A stretch of 32,768 nucleotides of DNA from Acidisoma sp. L85 (GTDB lineage Bacteria; Pseudomonadota; Alphaproteobacteria; Acetobacterales; Acetobacteraceae), in assembly GCF_009765865.1 (NCBI RefSeq), contig NZ_LMUQ01000039.1, positions 164,412 through 197,179 on the forward strand. Direction: 5' to 3'. The notes below the pieces were generated by a model. That model worked only from the letters and a program-made list of their open reading frames with translations. It was not told where the DNA came from and did not search any database. The position numbers were made by a program, and so were the translations under genes. Of this stretch, positions 8,090-15,602 are shown one piece after another (position 1 is the stretch's first letter; each line of letters starts with the position of its first letter).

Positions 8090-8889
8090 GCCGCGCCTAT
8101 ATCGCCGGTATCGGCCTTCAGGGCCCTGGCCTCGCCGGTTGGACCGATAGCCTGGGTGTGCTGCGCGGCGAGCGCCCGCGTGATGCGCTCGCCACCGCGA
8201 TCCCCATGCCGGCGCTCCTCGCCCCTAACGAACGCCGCCGCGCCGGTCTCGTCACCCGCCTTGCCCTCGCTGTCGCCGAGGAAGCGCTGCACCACGCGGC
8301 GCTGCCTCTGGACAGCGTGCGCAGCGTATTCGGAAGCGCCAATGGCGATGGTCAGGTCGTCCTGAAGCTGCTGGAAACACTGGCCGAGCCCGACCGTCCG
8401 CTCTCGCCGACGCAATTCCACAACTCGGTGCACAACGCCGTCGCGGGCTATTGGTCGATCGCCGCCGGATCTGCTCAGCCCGTGACCTGCCTCGGCGGCT
8501 ATGACGCGACCTTTGGTATCGCCCTCCTCAAAGCAGTCTCCGAGGCTATCGCCGAGCGGATGCCCGTCCTGCTTTGCCTCTACGACGCGCCCCTGCCGCC
8601 GCCATTGCCCGACCTACCCGCCCGCGATGTCATCTTCGCCGCCGCCTTCATTCTTCTGCCCGAGCGGCCGGATGCCTGCCTCGGCGCGCTCGACGTGACC
8701 TACGCGGCGGAGGCAGCAACCTTCGCCGATGCCGCGCCTCGCGATCCGAGCCTCGCCGCGCTAGCAATGAATAATCCGGCCGCGATGTCCCTGCGGCTCC
8801 TCGAGTCCCTGGCGATGGAGCAGACCGACCGCTTCGCGCTGCCGATGCTGGACGGCCGCGTGACGGTCGAAGTCTCGCCATGCCGGTGA
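8086..8889 (+). CDS. Ketosynthase-like chain length factor (ApeC-like, no active-site Cys)
   Basis: The 267-residue product is a shortened ketosynthase-like protein of the kind often named beta-ketoacyl synthase chain length factor. It starts with VSRAYIAGIGLQGPG, a KAS-like first strand. SPTQFHNSVHNAVAGYWSIA in the middle is the family hallmark, and no nucleophilic cysteine occurs in the expected elbow, so it is probably non-condensing. It would pair with the upstream ketosynthase and set chain length, as ApeC does with ApeO. The GTG start at 8086 lies in GTGA, overlapping the ketosynthase stop; the frame upstream of it is antithetic to the real gene and is not used. Its 3' end overlaps the next gene by 10 bases. 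Confidence 0.87.
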   Translation: MSRAYIAGIGLQGPGLAGWTDSLGVLRGERPRDALATAIPMPALLAPNERRRAGLVTRLALAVAEEALHHAALPLDSVRSVFGSANGDGQVVLKLLETLAEPDRPLSPTQFHNSVHNAVAGYWSIAAGSAQPVTCLGGYDATFGIALLKAVSEAIAERMPVLLCLYDAPLPPPLPDLPARDVIFAAAFILLPERPDACLGALDVTYAAEAATFADAAPRDPSLAALAMNNPAAMSLRLLESLAMEQTDRFALPMLDGRVTVEVSPCR

Positions 8890-9347
8890 TCGAGGGCGCC
8901 GCCCTCCGCGCGCTGCTACCCCATGCCGGCGCCATGTGCCTGCTCGACGAGGTTTCCGGCTGGTCCGACAAGACAATCGACTGCCGCGCGACCTCGCACC
9001 TATCGGCCAACAACCCCCTCCGACGGCAAGGCCGCCTCGCCACGATCTGCGGCGCCGAATACGGGCTGCAGGCCGCGGCACTCCATGGCGCGCTGCTGGC
9101 TGGCGGCGAGCCGCAGCCCACCGGCTACCTCTCCGGCCTCAACCTCAGCCGCATAGAAGTAGAACGCCTCGACGATCCAGCCCTCGGCGCATTGCGTGTC
9201 ACCGCGCGGATCGAATTGGCCGATAGGCGCGGTCTCATCTATGGCTTCGCTCTTCGCGATCAAAATGGGAGACTGTTGCTCGAAGGACGCGGCACTATCC
9301 TCTTTCCAGAGACGATAGCGGCAGCGGGAGCAGATGCCGGTGAGTGA
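8880..9347 (+). CDS. ApeP-like dehydratase subunit (hotdog fold)
   Basis: The 155-residue protein has the motif LLPHAGAMCLLDEV (residues 12-25), with His15 a probable catalytic residue, followed by the hotdog helix region around ICGAEYGLQAAALHGAL. The motif and length match the ApeP subunit of aryl-polyene dehydratases, which acts with the small ApeI subunit (encoded here at 2740-3048). The pair would introduce the conjugated double bonds by dehydrating 3-hydroxyacyl-ACP intermediates. The ATG at 8880 lies within the end of the chain-length-factor gene, and its stop lies 14 bases into the halogenase-like gene, showing tight operon packing. Confidence 0.88.
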   Translation: MPVIEGAALRALLPHAGAMCLLDEVSGWSDKTIDCRATSHLSANNPLRRQGRLATICGAEYGLQAAALHGALLAGGEPQPTGYLSGLNLSRIEVERLDDPALGALRVTARIELADRRGLIYGFALRDQNGRLLLEGRGTILFPETIAAAGADAGE

Positions 9348-10662
9348 CAGCCTGACGCAAGTGACGGCAATCGACGCCTGTGACGTGCTGGTGATCGGCG
9401 GTGGCCCCGCCGGTTCGACCGCCGCCGCGCTGCTCGCCTCCAAGGGCCATGACGTCGTGCTCGTCGAGAAGGAGGCGCATCCGCGCTTCCACATCGGCGA
9501 GTCACTCCTGCCGCGCAACCTCGATATCTTCGACCGGCTCGGCCTGCATGAGCAGATCGCCGCCATGGCCGTCTTCAAACCCGGCGCCGAATTCGTCGAT
9601 GACGACACCGGCGGCGCGGTCGCCTTCTCCTTCGCTCTGTCGCCGTTGCCCGGCGCGCGCCACGCCTACCAGGTCCGCCGCGACGAGTTCGACGCGCTGC
9701 TGTTCTCCGAGGCCCGCAAGCGCGGCGCCCGCTGCATCGAGCGGCTGCGCGTCACGGCCATGGAACCCGAAGGCGGTGACGGCCGCGCGCGGGTGACCGC
9801 CCTTACCGAGGACGGCGCGACCCAGGTCTTCGCGCCGAAATTCGTGCTCGACGCCTCAGGGCGCGACACTTTCCTCGCGGGCAAGCTCGGCCTCAAGGAA
9901 TCGAGCAAGCGCAACAACACCGCCGCCGCGTATGCGCATTATCGCGGCGTCGAAACGAGAGGTACCGAGCGCGCGGGCTACATCACGGTCCACCTCACGC
10001 AAGACGGCTGGTTCTGGACCATTCCGCTGCCCGACGGGATCACAAGCATCGGCTTCGTCGGCACCCAGGCCGCCTTCAAGGAACGGCACGGCGACATGGC
10101 CGCCTTCCTGGAGCAGCGGCTGCGCATGAGCCCGACCCTGCACGCCCGGATGGCGCAGGCGGAACGCGTTTCGGAGGTCTTCGGCACCGGCAACTACTCC
10201 TACCGCGCCACCGCCGCGACCGGCGCCAACCACCTGCTCATCGGCGACGCCTTCGCCTTCATCGACCCAGTTTTCTCAAGTGGCGTTCTGTTCGCGATGA
10301 CCGGCGGCGAACTCGGCGCGGAGGTCGCCTCGCGCTATCTGGAAAATCCAGCAGCAGCCCGCGCGATGGCGCGGCGGGCGGAGCGCAAGCTGCGGCATGG
10401 CATGGACCACATCGGCTGGCTCATCTACCGCATCAACCGGCCGGTTCTGCGCGCCATGTTCATGGCGCCGCGCAACGCCTTTCGCATGCGGGACGGGCTG
10501 GTTGCGATGCTCGCCGGCAATCTCGGCAGCGAGCGCGGCACCCGCCTGCCCGTGCTCGCCTTCAAGGCGACCTATTACGCGATGTCGCTTTTCGAGCGCC
10601 TCGCCCCACGCGCTGCCGCCACCGCCTTGCGGCCGCCCGTGGCACCCTCGCCCGCCGAATAG
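9334..10662 (+). CDS. Flavin-dependent halogenase-like FAD oxidoreductase
   Basis: The 442-residue protein has an N-terminal FAD-binding GxGxxG (GGGPAGS, residues 22-28) and HIGESLLP (53-60). Three halogenase hallmarks are visible: WFWTIP at 226-231 fits WxWxIP; FIDPVFSSG at 309-317 fits the FxPxSxG signature; and Lys82 in FKPGAEF sits where the essential lysine of PrnA-type enzymes lies. Such enzymes use reduced flavin supplied by a partner reductase to make hypohalous acid, which passes to the lysine. As the last gene of the operon, it could chlorinate or brominate the aryl head, as in the brominated xanthomonadins of Xanthomonas. Alternatively it could be a non-halogenating flavin oxidase. 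No partner flavin reductase is visible. Its 3' end overlaps the convergent Lrp gene by 88 bases. Confidence 0.85.
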   Translation: MPVSDSLTQVTAIDACDVLVIGGGPAGSTAAALLASKGHDVVLVEKEAHPRFHIGESLLPRNLDIFDRLGLHEQIAAMAVFKPGAEFVDDDTGGAVAFSFALSPLPGARHAYQVRRDEFDALLFSEARKRGARCIERLRVTAMEPEGGDGRARVTALTEDGATQVFAPKFVLDASGRDTFLAGKLGLKESSKRNNTAAAYAHYRGVETRGTERAGYITVHLTQDGWFWTIPLPDGITSIGFVGTQAAFKERHGDMAAFLEQRLRMSPTLHARMAQAERVSEVFGTGNYSYRATAATGANHLLIGDAFAFIDPVFSSGVLFAMTGGELGAEVASRYLENPAAARAMARRAERKLRHGMDHIGWLIYRINRPVLRAMFMAPRNAFRMRDGLVAMLAGNLGSERGTRLPVLAFKATYYAMSLFERLAPRAAATALRPPVAPSPAE

Positions 10663-11141
10663 TCTTCGGGCATCTCGCGGGGCCAGGGCTGTGCGCGCGA
10701 GGAAGCGCCAACGACGCGCCGGATCGCGAAGCTTGACCGGATCCGGGTGATGCCTGGCAGACGCGAAAGCTGGTCGCGATGAACGCGCTCGTAATCAGCC
10801 GGATCCCGCGCCTCGACCCGGACCAGGTAATCGTAATCGCCGCTCATGAGGTAGCATTCGAGGATATCGGGGCATTTCCGCACCGCCGCCTCGAAGCGCG
10901 ACAGGAACTCGACCGTTTGCCGCTCGAGCATGATCTCAACCGCGAAGACGGTGAGATGCTCCGGCGCCTCGGTATCGACCAGCGCAGTGTAACCGCGAAT
11001 GACTCCGGAATGTTCCAGCAGCCTCAGGCGCCGCAGGCAGGCTGAGGGCGACAGCCCGACGACCTCGGCGAGGCGGGCATTGCTTATCCTGCCATCCGCC
11101 TGAAGCACCCGCAGGATCTTCTCATCGATCAGGTCTGCCAT
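10575..11141 (-). CDS. Lrp/AsnC-family transcriptional regulator (AldR-like)
   Basis: The 188-residue protein begins DEKILRVLQADGRISNARLAEVVGLSPSACLRRLRLLEHSG, summarised as an AsnC-type winged helix-turn-helix with SPSACLRRLRLLE as recognition helix. The RAM effector-binding domain follows (about 65-145), with ECYLMSGDYDYLVRV typical of Lrp proteins. Divergent transcription from alanine dehydrogenase strongly suggests that it controls that gene in response to alanine, as AldR-type regulators do elsewhere. The last 40 residues form an Ala/Gly/Arg-rich basic tail beyond the usual 150-155 residues. This tail is encoded antisense to the end of the halogenase gene and may be a recent extension. 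Confidence 0.9.
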   Translation of the reverse strand: MADLIDEKILRVLQADGRISNARLAEVVGLSPSACLRRLRLLEHSGVIRGYTALVDTEAPEHLTVFAVEIMLERQTVEFLSRFEAAVRKCPDILECYLMSGDYDYLVRVEARDPADYERVHRDQLSRLPGITRIRSSFAIRRVVGASSRAQPWPREMPEDYSAGEGATGGRKAVAAARGARRSKSDIA

Positions 11142-11200
11142 GGGTTCGCAACTTCCTGCCGCGTTTTCGCAGAAAATTCAGATTTCCGCGACCTGCTCGA

Positions 11201-11212
11201 TGCTTAGAAGCA
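11201..11212. promoter_or_regulatory. Inverted repeat in the lrp-ald divergent region, possible operator
   Basis: TGCTTAGAAGCA is a perfect 5-2-5 palindrome in the gap between the Lrp-type regulator and alanine dehydrogenase. Lrp-family proteins bind short imperfect palindromes of about this size, so it is a reasonable autoregulatory operator. This is inference from location. Confidence 0.35.
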
Positions 11213-11221
11213 CGAACTGAC

Positions 11222-11250
11222 GGGTTATAGCGCCAATAATCGCATATAAT
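11222..11250 (+). promoter_or_regulatory. Putative alanine dehydrogenase promoter with a 10-bp-phased repeat
   Basis: A perfect -10 hexamer TATAAT occupies 11245-11250, 15 bases before the Shine-Dalgarno AGGAG (11265-11269). No good -35 is seen, as is common for promoters needing an activator. ATAATCG occurs twice, at 11236-11242 and 11246-11252, exactly one helical turn apart and covering the -10, so it may be a regulator-binding direct repeat. Confidence 0.4.
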
Positions 11251-11275
11251 CGTGCGTCGGAATCAGGAGCTCAAG

Positions 11276-12382
11276 ATGCTTGTCGGCGTTCCCAGGGAAA
11301 TCAAGAACAACGAATTCCGCGTCGGCCTAGTGCCGGCGGCCGTACGCGAGCTGGTGGATTCCGGCCACCAGGTTCTCGTCGAGACCCGCGCCGGCCTCGG
11401 CATCGGCTATGACGACGCGGCGTACCAGGCCGCCGGCGCCCGCATCGCCCCCTCCGCCGAGGAGGTCTTCCGCGAAGCCGATCTCATCGTGAAGGTGAAA
11501 GAGCCGCAGGAGGTCGAATGCAAGCGTCTGCGCCGTGGCCAGACCCTCTTCACCTATCTCCATTTGGCACCCGACCCGCACCAGACTGCACTGCTCCAGG
11601 CCAGCGGCGTCACCGCCATCGCCTATGAGACCGTCATCGACAAGCAGGGGCGCCTGCCGCTGCTGGCGCCGATGAGCGAGATCGCGGGCCGCATGTCGAT
11701 CCAGGTCGGCGCGGTTTCGCTGCAAAAGAGTTATGGCGGCTCGGGCGTGCTGCTCGGCGGCGTGCCCGGCGTGCTGCCCGGCAAGGTCGCGGTGCTCGGC
11801 GGCGGTGTGGTCGGAGCCAATGCCGCGCGGATGGCGCTCGGCCTCGGCGCTGACGTGACCATCCTCGACAAATATCTCCCGCGCCTCGCCGAACTCGACA
11901 ACCTCTTCGGTCCCGGGCTCAAGACCGCCTATTCGACGACCGAGGCGATCGAGAAGGCGGTGACGGAGGCCGATCTCGTGATCGGCGCCGTTCTCGTTGC
12001 CGGTGCGGCGGCGCCCCGGCTCGTCACCCGCGCCCATCTTGGCCGCATGCGGCCGGGCTCCGTGCTCGTCGATGTCGCGATCGACCAGGGCGGCTGCTTC
12101 GAGACCAGCAAACCCACCACGCATGACGACCCGACCTATGTGGTGGACGGCATCGTTCACTACTGCGTCGCCAATATGCCCGGCGGCGTCGCCCGCACCT
12201 CCACCCATGCGCTGAGCCACGCGACGCTGCCTTATGTGCTGGCGCTCGCCAATCTGGGCTGGCGCAAGGCGCTGGCGGCGGATGTTGGTTTCGCCGGCGG
12301 GTTGAATGTGCATGAGGGCAAGATCACGCATGCCGCGGTCGCCAAGGCCCTGGGGCTGGAACACGCGCCGGTCGTTTTCTGA
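11276..12382 (+). CDS. ald: Alanine dehydrogenase
   Basis: The 368-residue enzyme matches family length (about 371). It reversibly oxidises L-alanine to pyruvate and ammonia with NAD+. Canonical residues are at their standard numbers: Arg15 in EFRVG, Lys75 in KVKEPQ and His96 in LHLAPD. The Rossmann motif [12 protein letters not shown] and DVAIDQGG(C)FE are also present. The ATG at 11276 is preceded by AGGAG at six bases' distance; a GTG eight codons upstream lacks such a site. It diverges from the Lrp-type regulator gene, its likely controller. The adjacent amino-acid transporter suggests use of alanine or related amino acids as carbon and nitrogen source. Confidence 0.97.
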   Translation: MLVGVPREIKNNEFRVGLVPAAVRELVDSGHQVLVETRAGLGIGYDDAAYQAAGARIAPSAEEVFREADLIVKVKEPQEVECKRLRRGQTLFTYLHLAPDPHQTALLQASGVTAIAYETVIDKQGRLPLLAPMSEIAGRMSIQVGAVSLQKSYGGSGVLLGGVPGVLPGKVAVLGGGVVGANAARMALGLGADVTILDKYLPRLAELDNLFGPGLKTAYSTTEAIEKAVTEADLVIGAVLVAGAAAPRLVTRAHLGRMRPGSVLVDVAIDQGGCFETSKPTTHDDPTYVVDGIVHYCVANMPGGVARTSTHALSHATLPYVLALANLGWRKALAADVGFAGGLNVHEGKITHAAVAKALGLEHAPVVF

Positions 12383-12440
12383 GTTAGATCGCGAATTGGG
12401 GCGCCGCTAAAGGCCGCGAGGCAACGGACAAGCGGGTAAG

Positions 12441-12470
12441 CGTCATGGCACGCTAAGGCGTGCCATGACG
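12441..12470. repeat. Palindromic intergenic element, copy 1 (single hairpin)
   Basis: A perfect 13-bp inverted repeat CGTCATGGCACGC (12441-12453) and its complement (12458-12470) surround the loop TAAG. It lies 58 bases after the ald stop. No T-run follows, so it is not a textbook terminator. The arm matches the outer arm of the longer elements at 21656-21739 and 32257-32305, so it belongs to the same dispersed family. It may still stabilise the 3' end of the ald message. Confidence 0.75.
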
Positions 12471-12561
12471 GAGTGGCGGCGAGAGGGCTCGCGCCGTTCA
12501 ACGAAACGACATCCGCGTAACCCGAACGCAAAATCTTCGCCGAGATCCTGAGCGAGTGCTT

Positions 12562-12581
12562 AACAAGCGCATTCGCTTGTT
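12562..12581. promoter_or_regulatory. Inverted repeat immediately before the ABC transporter operon
   Basis: AACAAGCG (12562-12569) is separated by CATT from its complement CGCTTGTT (12574-12581). The repeat ends five bases before the ATG of the ATPase gene at 12587. It occupies the place where a ribosome-binding site would be, and no Shine-Dalgarno is seen. It could be a repressor operator near a leaderless start, or a hairpin limiting translation. Nothing identifies the regulator. Confidence 0.4.
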
Positions 12582-12586
12582 CTAGC

Positions 12587-13369
12587 ATGGCAGCAATGCT
12601 GCCAAAGCTTGTCGAAGTGGACGGTCTGAGGAAGAGCTTCGGGCCCGTCGAGGTTCTGAAGGGCGTGTCCTTGACCGCCCGCCAGGGCGATGTCCTCGCC
12701 CTTATCGGCGGCAGTGGCTCGGGCAAAAGCACGCTGCTGCGCTGCCTCAATCTGCTTGAGATGCCCAATGGCGGCCGGCTCGTCGTGAACGGCGAGGAAG
12801 TCGCGATCCGCCACGATCGCCACAACCGCCCCATGCTCGCCGACCGCCGTCAGCTCGCGCGCATTCGCAGTGGCGTCGGCATGGTGTTCCAGAGCTTCAA
12901 CCTCTGGCCGCATCTCACGGTGCTGCAGAACGTCATGGAAGCGCCTATTCATGTCATGGGCGAAAAGCGCGCCGAGGCGACCGAACACGCCATGTCCCTG
13001 CTGGAACGCGTCGGCCTGACCGAGAAGCGGGACGTCTATCCCGGCTTTCTCTCCGGCGGCCAGCAACAGCGCGTCGCCATCGCGCGCGCGCTCGCCATCC
13101 GCCCGCGCCTGCTGTTGTTCGACGAGCCGACCTCGGCGCTTGATCCCGAACTTGTGGGCGAGGTGCTCAAGGTCATCCGCGGTCTCGCTGACGAAGGGCG
13201 CACCATGATCCTCGTCACCCATGAGATGCGCTTCGCGCGTGATGTCGCCTCGCATGTCTGCTTTTTGCGCGGCGGCGTTATCGAGGAGGAGGGACCGCCG
13301 CGCGAGCTGTTCAGCAATCCGCAGACCGCCGCCTGCCGACAATTCATCGGCACGCATCTTGCTCACTGA
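12587..13369 (+). CDS. Polar amino-acid ABC transporter ATPase (HisP/GlnQ type)
   Basis: The 260-residue ATP-binding subunit has Walker A GGSGSGKST (41-49), the Q-loop in VFQSFNLWPH, the signature LSGGQQQRVAIARAL, Walker B LLLFDEPTSALD and the H-loop VTHEM. FNLWPHLTVLQNV is characteristic of the polar amino-acid uptake family. It drives uptake together with the binding protein and two permeases that follow in the same direction with small gaps. The start may be the ATG at 12587 or the ATG at 12596; neither has a clear Shine-Dalgarno, and an inverted repeat sits just upstream. The transported amino acid is unknown. Confidence 0.95.
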   Translation: MAAMLPKLVEVDGLRKSFGPVEVLKGVSLTARQGDVLALIGGSGSGKSTLLRCLNLLEMPNGGRLVVNGEEVAIRHDRHNRPMLADRRQLARIRSGVGMVFQSFNLWPHLTVLQNVMEAPIHVMGEKRAEATEHAMSLLERVGLTEKRDVYPGFLSGGQQQRVAIARALAIRPRLLLFDEPTSALDPELVGEVLKVIRGLADEGRTMILVTHEMRFARDVASHVCFLRGGVIEEEGPPRELFSNPQTAACRQFIGTHLAH

Positions 13370-13397
13370 TCGCCTAACCTCAGAGAGGATCAACGCC

Positions 13398-14183
13398 ATG
13401 AAACGCCTGCTGCTCGCGCTCCTCGCGACGAGTGCCGTCACCGTGCTGCCGCATATCCCGGCGCGCGCCGACGCGCCCATCATCTTCGGCATCTCCGCCG
13501 AACCCTATGCGCCCTTCTCGTACAAGTCACCGGCGGGAGTTTGGGAAGGTTTCGAACCCGACCTCGCCCGCGCGCTTTGCGAGCAAATGAAAGCGCAGTG
13601 CAAGATCAGCGAAATCGCCTGGGACGGCATCATTCCCGCGCTGCTCGCGCATAAAATCGATGTGATCTTCACCTCGATGTCGATCACCGCCGAACGCGAG
13701 AAGACCGTCGCCTTCACCATTCCCTATTACGATACGCCCGTTGATGTGACGGCGCCGAAAGCGGAGGGCCTCGATGTCGCGAAGGGGGGGCTGAAGGGCA
13801 AGGTTATCGGCGTGCAGATCGGCACGATCTTCGTCAATTGGCTGAAGAAGTATTATCCGACGAACACCGTGAAGACCTACGACACGCAGGAGGAGGTGAA
13901 TGCCGACCTTACCTCCGGGCGCATCGATGCGATGCTCTGCGACGGCATCGCGGCCGACGCTTTCGCTAAAACGCCGGCCGGGCAGGGCTTCGTCACGACC
14001 ACGCTGCCGCACGACCCCCTCTTCGGCAACGGCGTCGGCGCCGGTGTTCGGCCCGACGACACCGCGCTGAAGGCGAAGCTCAGCGCCGCTATCCAGGCGG
14101 TGCGCGACAATGGAACCTACGCCAAGATCGACCGCAAATACTTCAGCATCGACGTTTGGCCGCCGCCGGCAGACTTCAAGTAA
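13398..14183 (+). CDS. Amino-acid ABC transporter substrate-binding protein
   Basis: The ATG at 13398, preceded by AGAGAGG, gives 261 residues starting MKRLLLALLATSAVTVLPH and a probable signal peptidase site after ARA (mature start near DAPIIFG). The mature sequence is a family 3 solute-binding protein: FGISAEPYAPFSYKSPAG, GFEPDLARALCEQM, EIAWDGIIPALLAHKIDVIF and SMSITAEREK are the usual landmarks. ITAEREK probably contains the Arg that holds the amino-acid carboxylate. It delivers a polar amino acid or derivative to the permease pair encoded next. Length and landmarks fit HisJ/ArgT-type proteins, but ligand identity cannot be assigned. Confidence 0.95.
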   Translation: MKRLLLALLATSAVTVLPHIPARADAPIIFGISAEPYAPFSYKSPAGVWEGFEPDLARALCEQMKAQCKISEIAWDGIIPALLAHKIDVIFTSMSITAEREKTVAFTIPYYDTPVDVTAPKAEGLDVAKGGLKGKVIGVQIGTIFVNWLKKYYPTNTVKTYDTQEEVNADLTSGRIDAMLCDGIAADAFAKTPAGQGFVTTTLPHDPLFGNGVGAGVRPDDTALKAKLSAAIQAVRDNGTYAKIDRKYFSIDVWPPPADFK

Positions 14184-14202
14184 GCCGCGCGGCTCGTAGG
14201 GC

Positions 14203-14910
14203 ATGGGCGGAATCCTCGGCTTCGGTCCCAATGGCTGGGGTCCGGCCCTGCTCTCGGGTGCTCTCGTCACCATCGAGATCACGATTGGCGCATTCATTTG
14301 CGGGCTGGTCATCGGGACACTGACGGCGGCGGCGCGGCTGAGCCGCGTGCCGCCTCTCGTCGTCCTCGCGCGCGGCTACACCACGATCTGCCGTGCCATC
14401 CCGGAACTGCTGCTGATCCTGGTGCTGTATTACCTGGGTTCGCAACTCCTCAACGAAGCGCTGCATGCGATCGGTCTCGGCGATGCGCCGATCAGCGGAT
14501 TCGCGACTGCGATCATCGTGCTCGGGCTGGTCCAGGGCGCCTATGCGTCGGAGATCATTCGCGGCGCCATCCTGGCAATTCCCTACGGTCAGATCGAGGC
14601 CGCGCATGCCTTCGGCCATGCGCGAATCCTGCTTTTCCGCCGCATTATCTTGCCGACGATGCTGCCGATGGCGATCGGCGGGTTGTCGAATCTTTGGATG
14701 GTCCTGATCAAGGACAGCGCACTCATCAGCGTCGTTGGCTACAGCGAGTTGCTCTACACCGCGAAGCAGGCGGCCGGTTACACCCAGCGTTATTTCCTGT
14801 TCTACGTCGTCGCGGCCGCCGTCTACTACGCGATGACGCTGGTTTCCAATATCGGCATCCGGTCGATTGAGGGCCGGTTCGGGCGCTGGATGCCGGTGCG
14901 CGCGCGATGA
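14203..14910 (+). CDS. Amino-acid ABC transporter permease (HisQ-like)
   Basis: The 235-residue membrane protein has about five hydrophobic helices and the cytoplasmic EAA loop EAAHAFGHARILLFRRIILP (near residues 128-147), which contacts the ATPase. The N-terminal block RAIPELLLILVLYYLG is characteristic of the HisM/HisQ family. It pairs with the downstream permease as the heterodimeric channel. The ATG at 14203 follows the binding-protein gene by 19 bases. Its stop overlaps the next ATG (ATGA). Confidence 0.94.
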   Translation: MGGILGFGPNGWGPALLSGALVTIEITIGAFICGLVIGTLTAAARLSRVPPLVVLARGYTTICRAIPELLLILVLYYLGSQLLNEALHAIGLGDAPISGFATAIIVLGLVQGAYASEIIRGAILAIPYGQIEAAHAFGHARILLFRRIILPTMLPMAIGGLSNLWMVLIKDSALISVVGYSELLYTAKQAAGYTQRYFLFYVVAAAVYYAMTLVSNIGIRSIEGRFGRWMPVRAR

Positions 14911-15602
14911 ATTTCTCCTGGTTCCTGCCGAACCTTGGGCTTTTGCTACAGGGGCTGGAATGCACGATCCTGCTCATCGCGGTGTCGGGCACACTCGGCA
15001 TCGTGCTGGCGATCGGGGTCGCGCTCGGCCGCATGTCGCGATCGCGTGTCGTCTCCTCAACCTTCGGACTCTACACGAGTGTGATTCGCGGCACTCCGCT
15101 GCTCGTGCAGATCTACATCCTCTATTACGGGCTCGGCAGCGCTTTCGCGGCGCTGCCATGGCTGCGGTGGGGACCACTCTGGCCCTATCTGCGCAACGGC
15201 TTCTGGTATGTCGCGCTCACGCTCGTGCTGAGCAACGCCGCTTATTGGGGCGAACTCATCCGGAGCGGCATGCGCGCGATTCCACCCGGCGAGTTGGAAG
15301 CCGCCTCCGCCTTTGGCATGGGCCGCATACTCACGCTCCGCCGCATCTGGCTGCCGCGCACGCTGCGCAACCTGCTGCCCGCGCTGGCCGGCGAGACGGT
15401 TATGCTGATGAAGGCGACCGCTCTCGCCTCGACCGTGGCGGTGACGGATCTGTTGGGCGCCGCCGATATCGTCCGGGCGCAGACCTTCCACGTCTATGAG
15501 CCGCTGCTGCTGGTCGCGATCGTCTACTTGCTGCTCACCTACGGCATCGAAAGCGTCTACGGCCGCGTCGAACGCGGCAAAGTGCTGCGGCCGGGCCGCT
15601 AA
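14907..15602 (+). CDS. Amino-acid ABC transporter permease (HisM-like)
   Basis: The 231-residue permease shows RGTPLLVQIYILYYGLGS, the conserved N-terminal block of the family, and the EAA loop EAASAFGMGRILTLRRIWLP. About five membrane helices are visible. It overlaps the upstream permease gene by four bases, indicating coupled translation. It ends by overlapping the stop of the convergent AstE-type gene by four bases, leaving no room for a terminator between the two. Confidence 0.94.
   Translation: MNFSWFLPNLGLLLQGLECTILLIAVSGTLGIVLAIGVALGRMSRSRVVSSTFGLYTSVIRGTPLLVQIYILYYGLGSAFAALPWLRWGPLWPYLRNGFWYVALTLVLSNAAYWGELIRSGMRAIPPGELEAASAFGMGRILTLRRIWLPRTLRNLLPALAGETVMLMKATALASTVAVTDLLGAADIVRAQTFHVYEPLLLVAIVYLLLTYGIESVYGRVERGKVLRPGR

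Noticed and set aside
11327-12364. Minus-strand open frame of 345 codons across the ald gene
   Set aside because: The plus strand is unambiguous alanine dehydrogenase with all catalytic residues; the reverse translation has low complexity and no family features.
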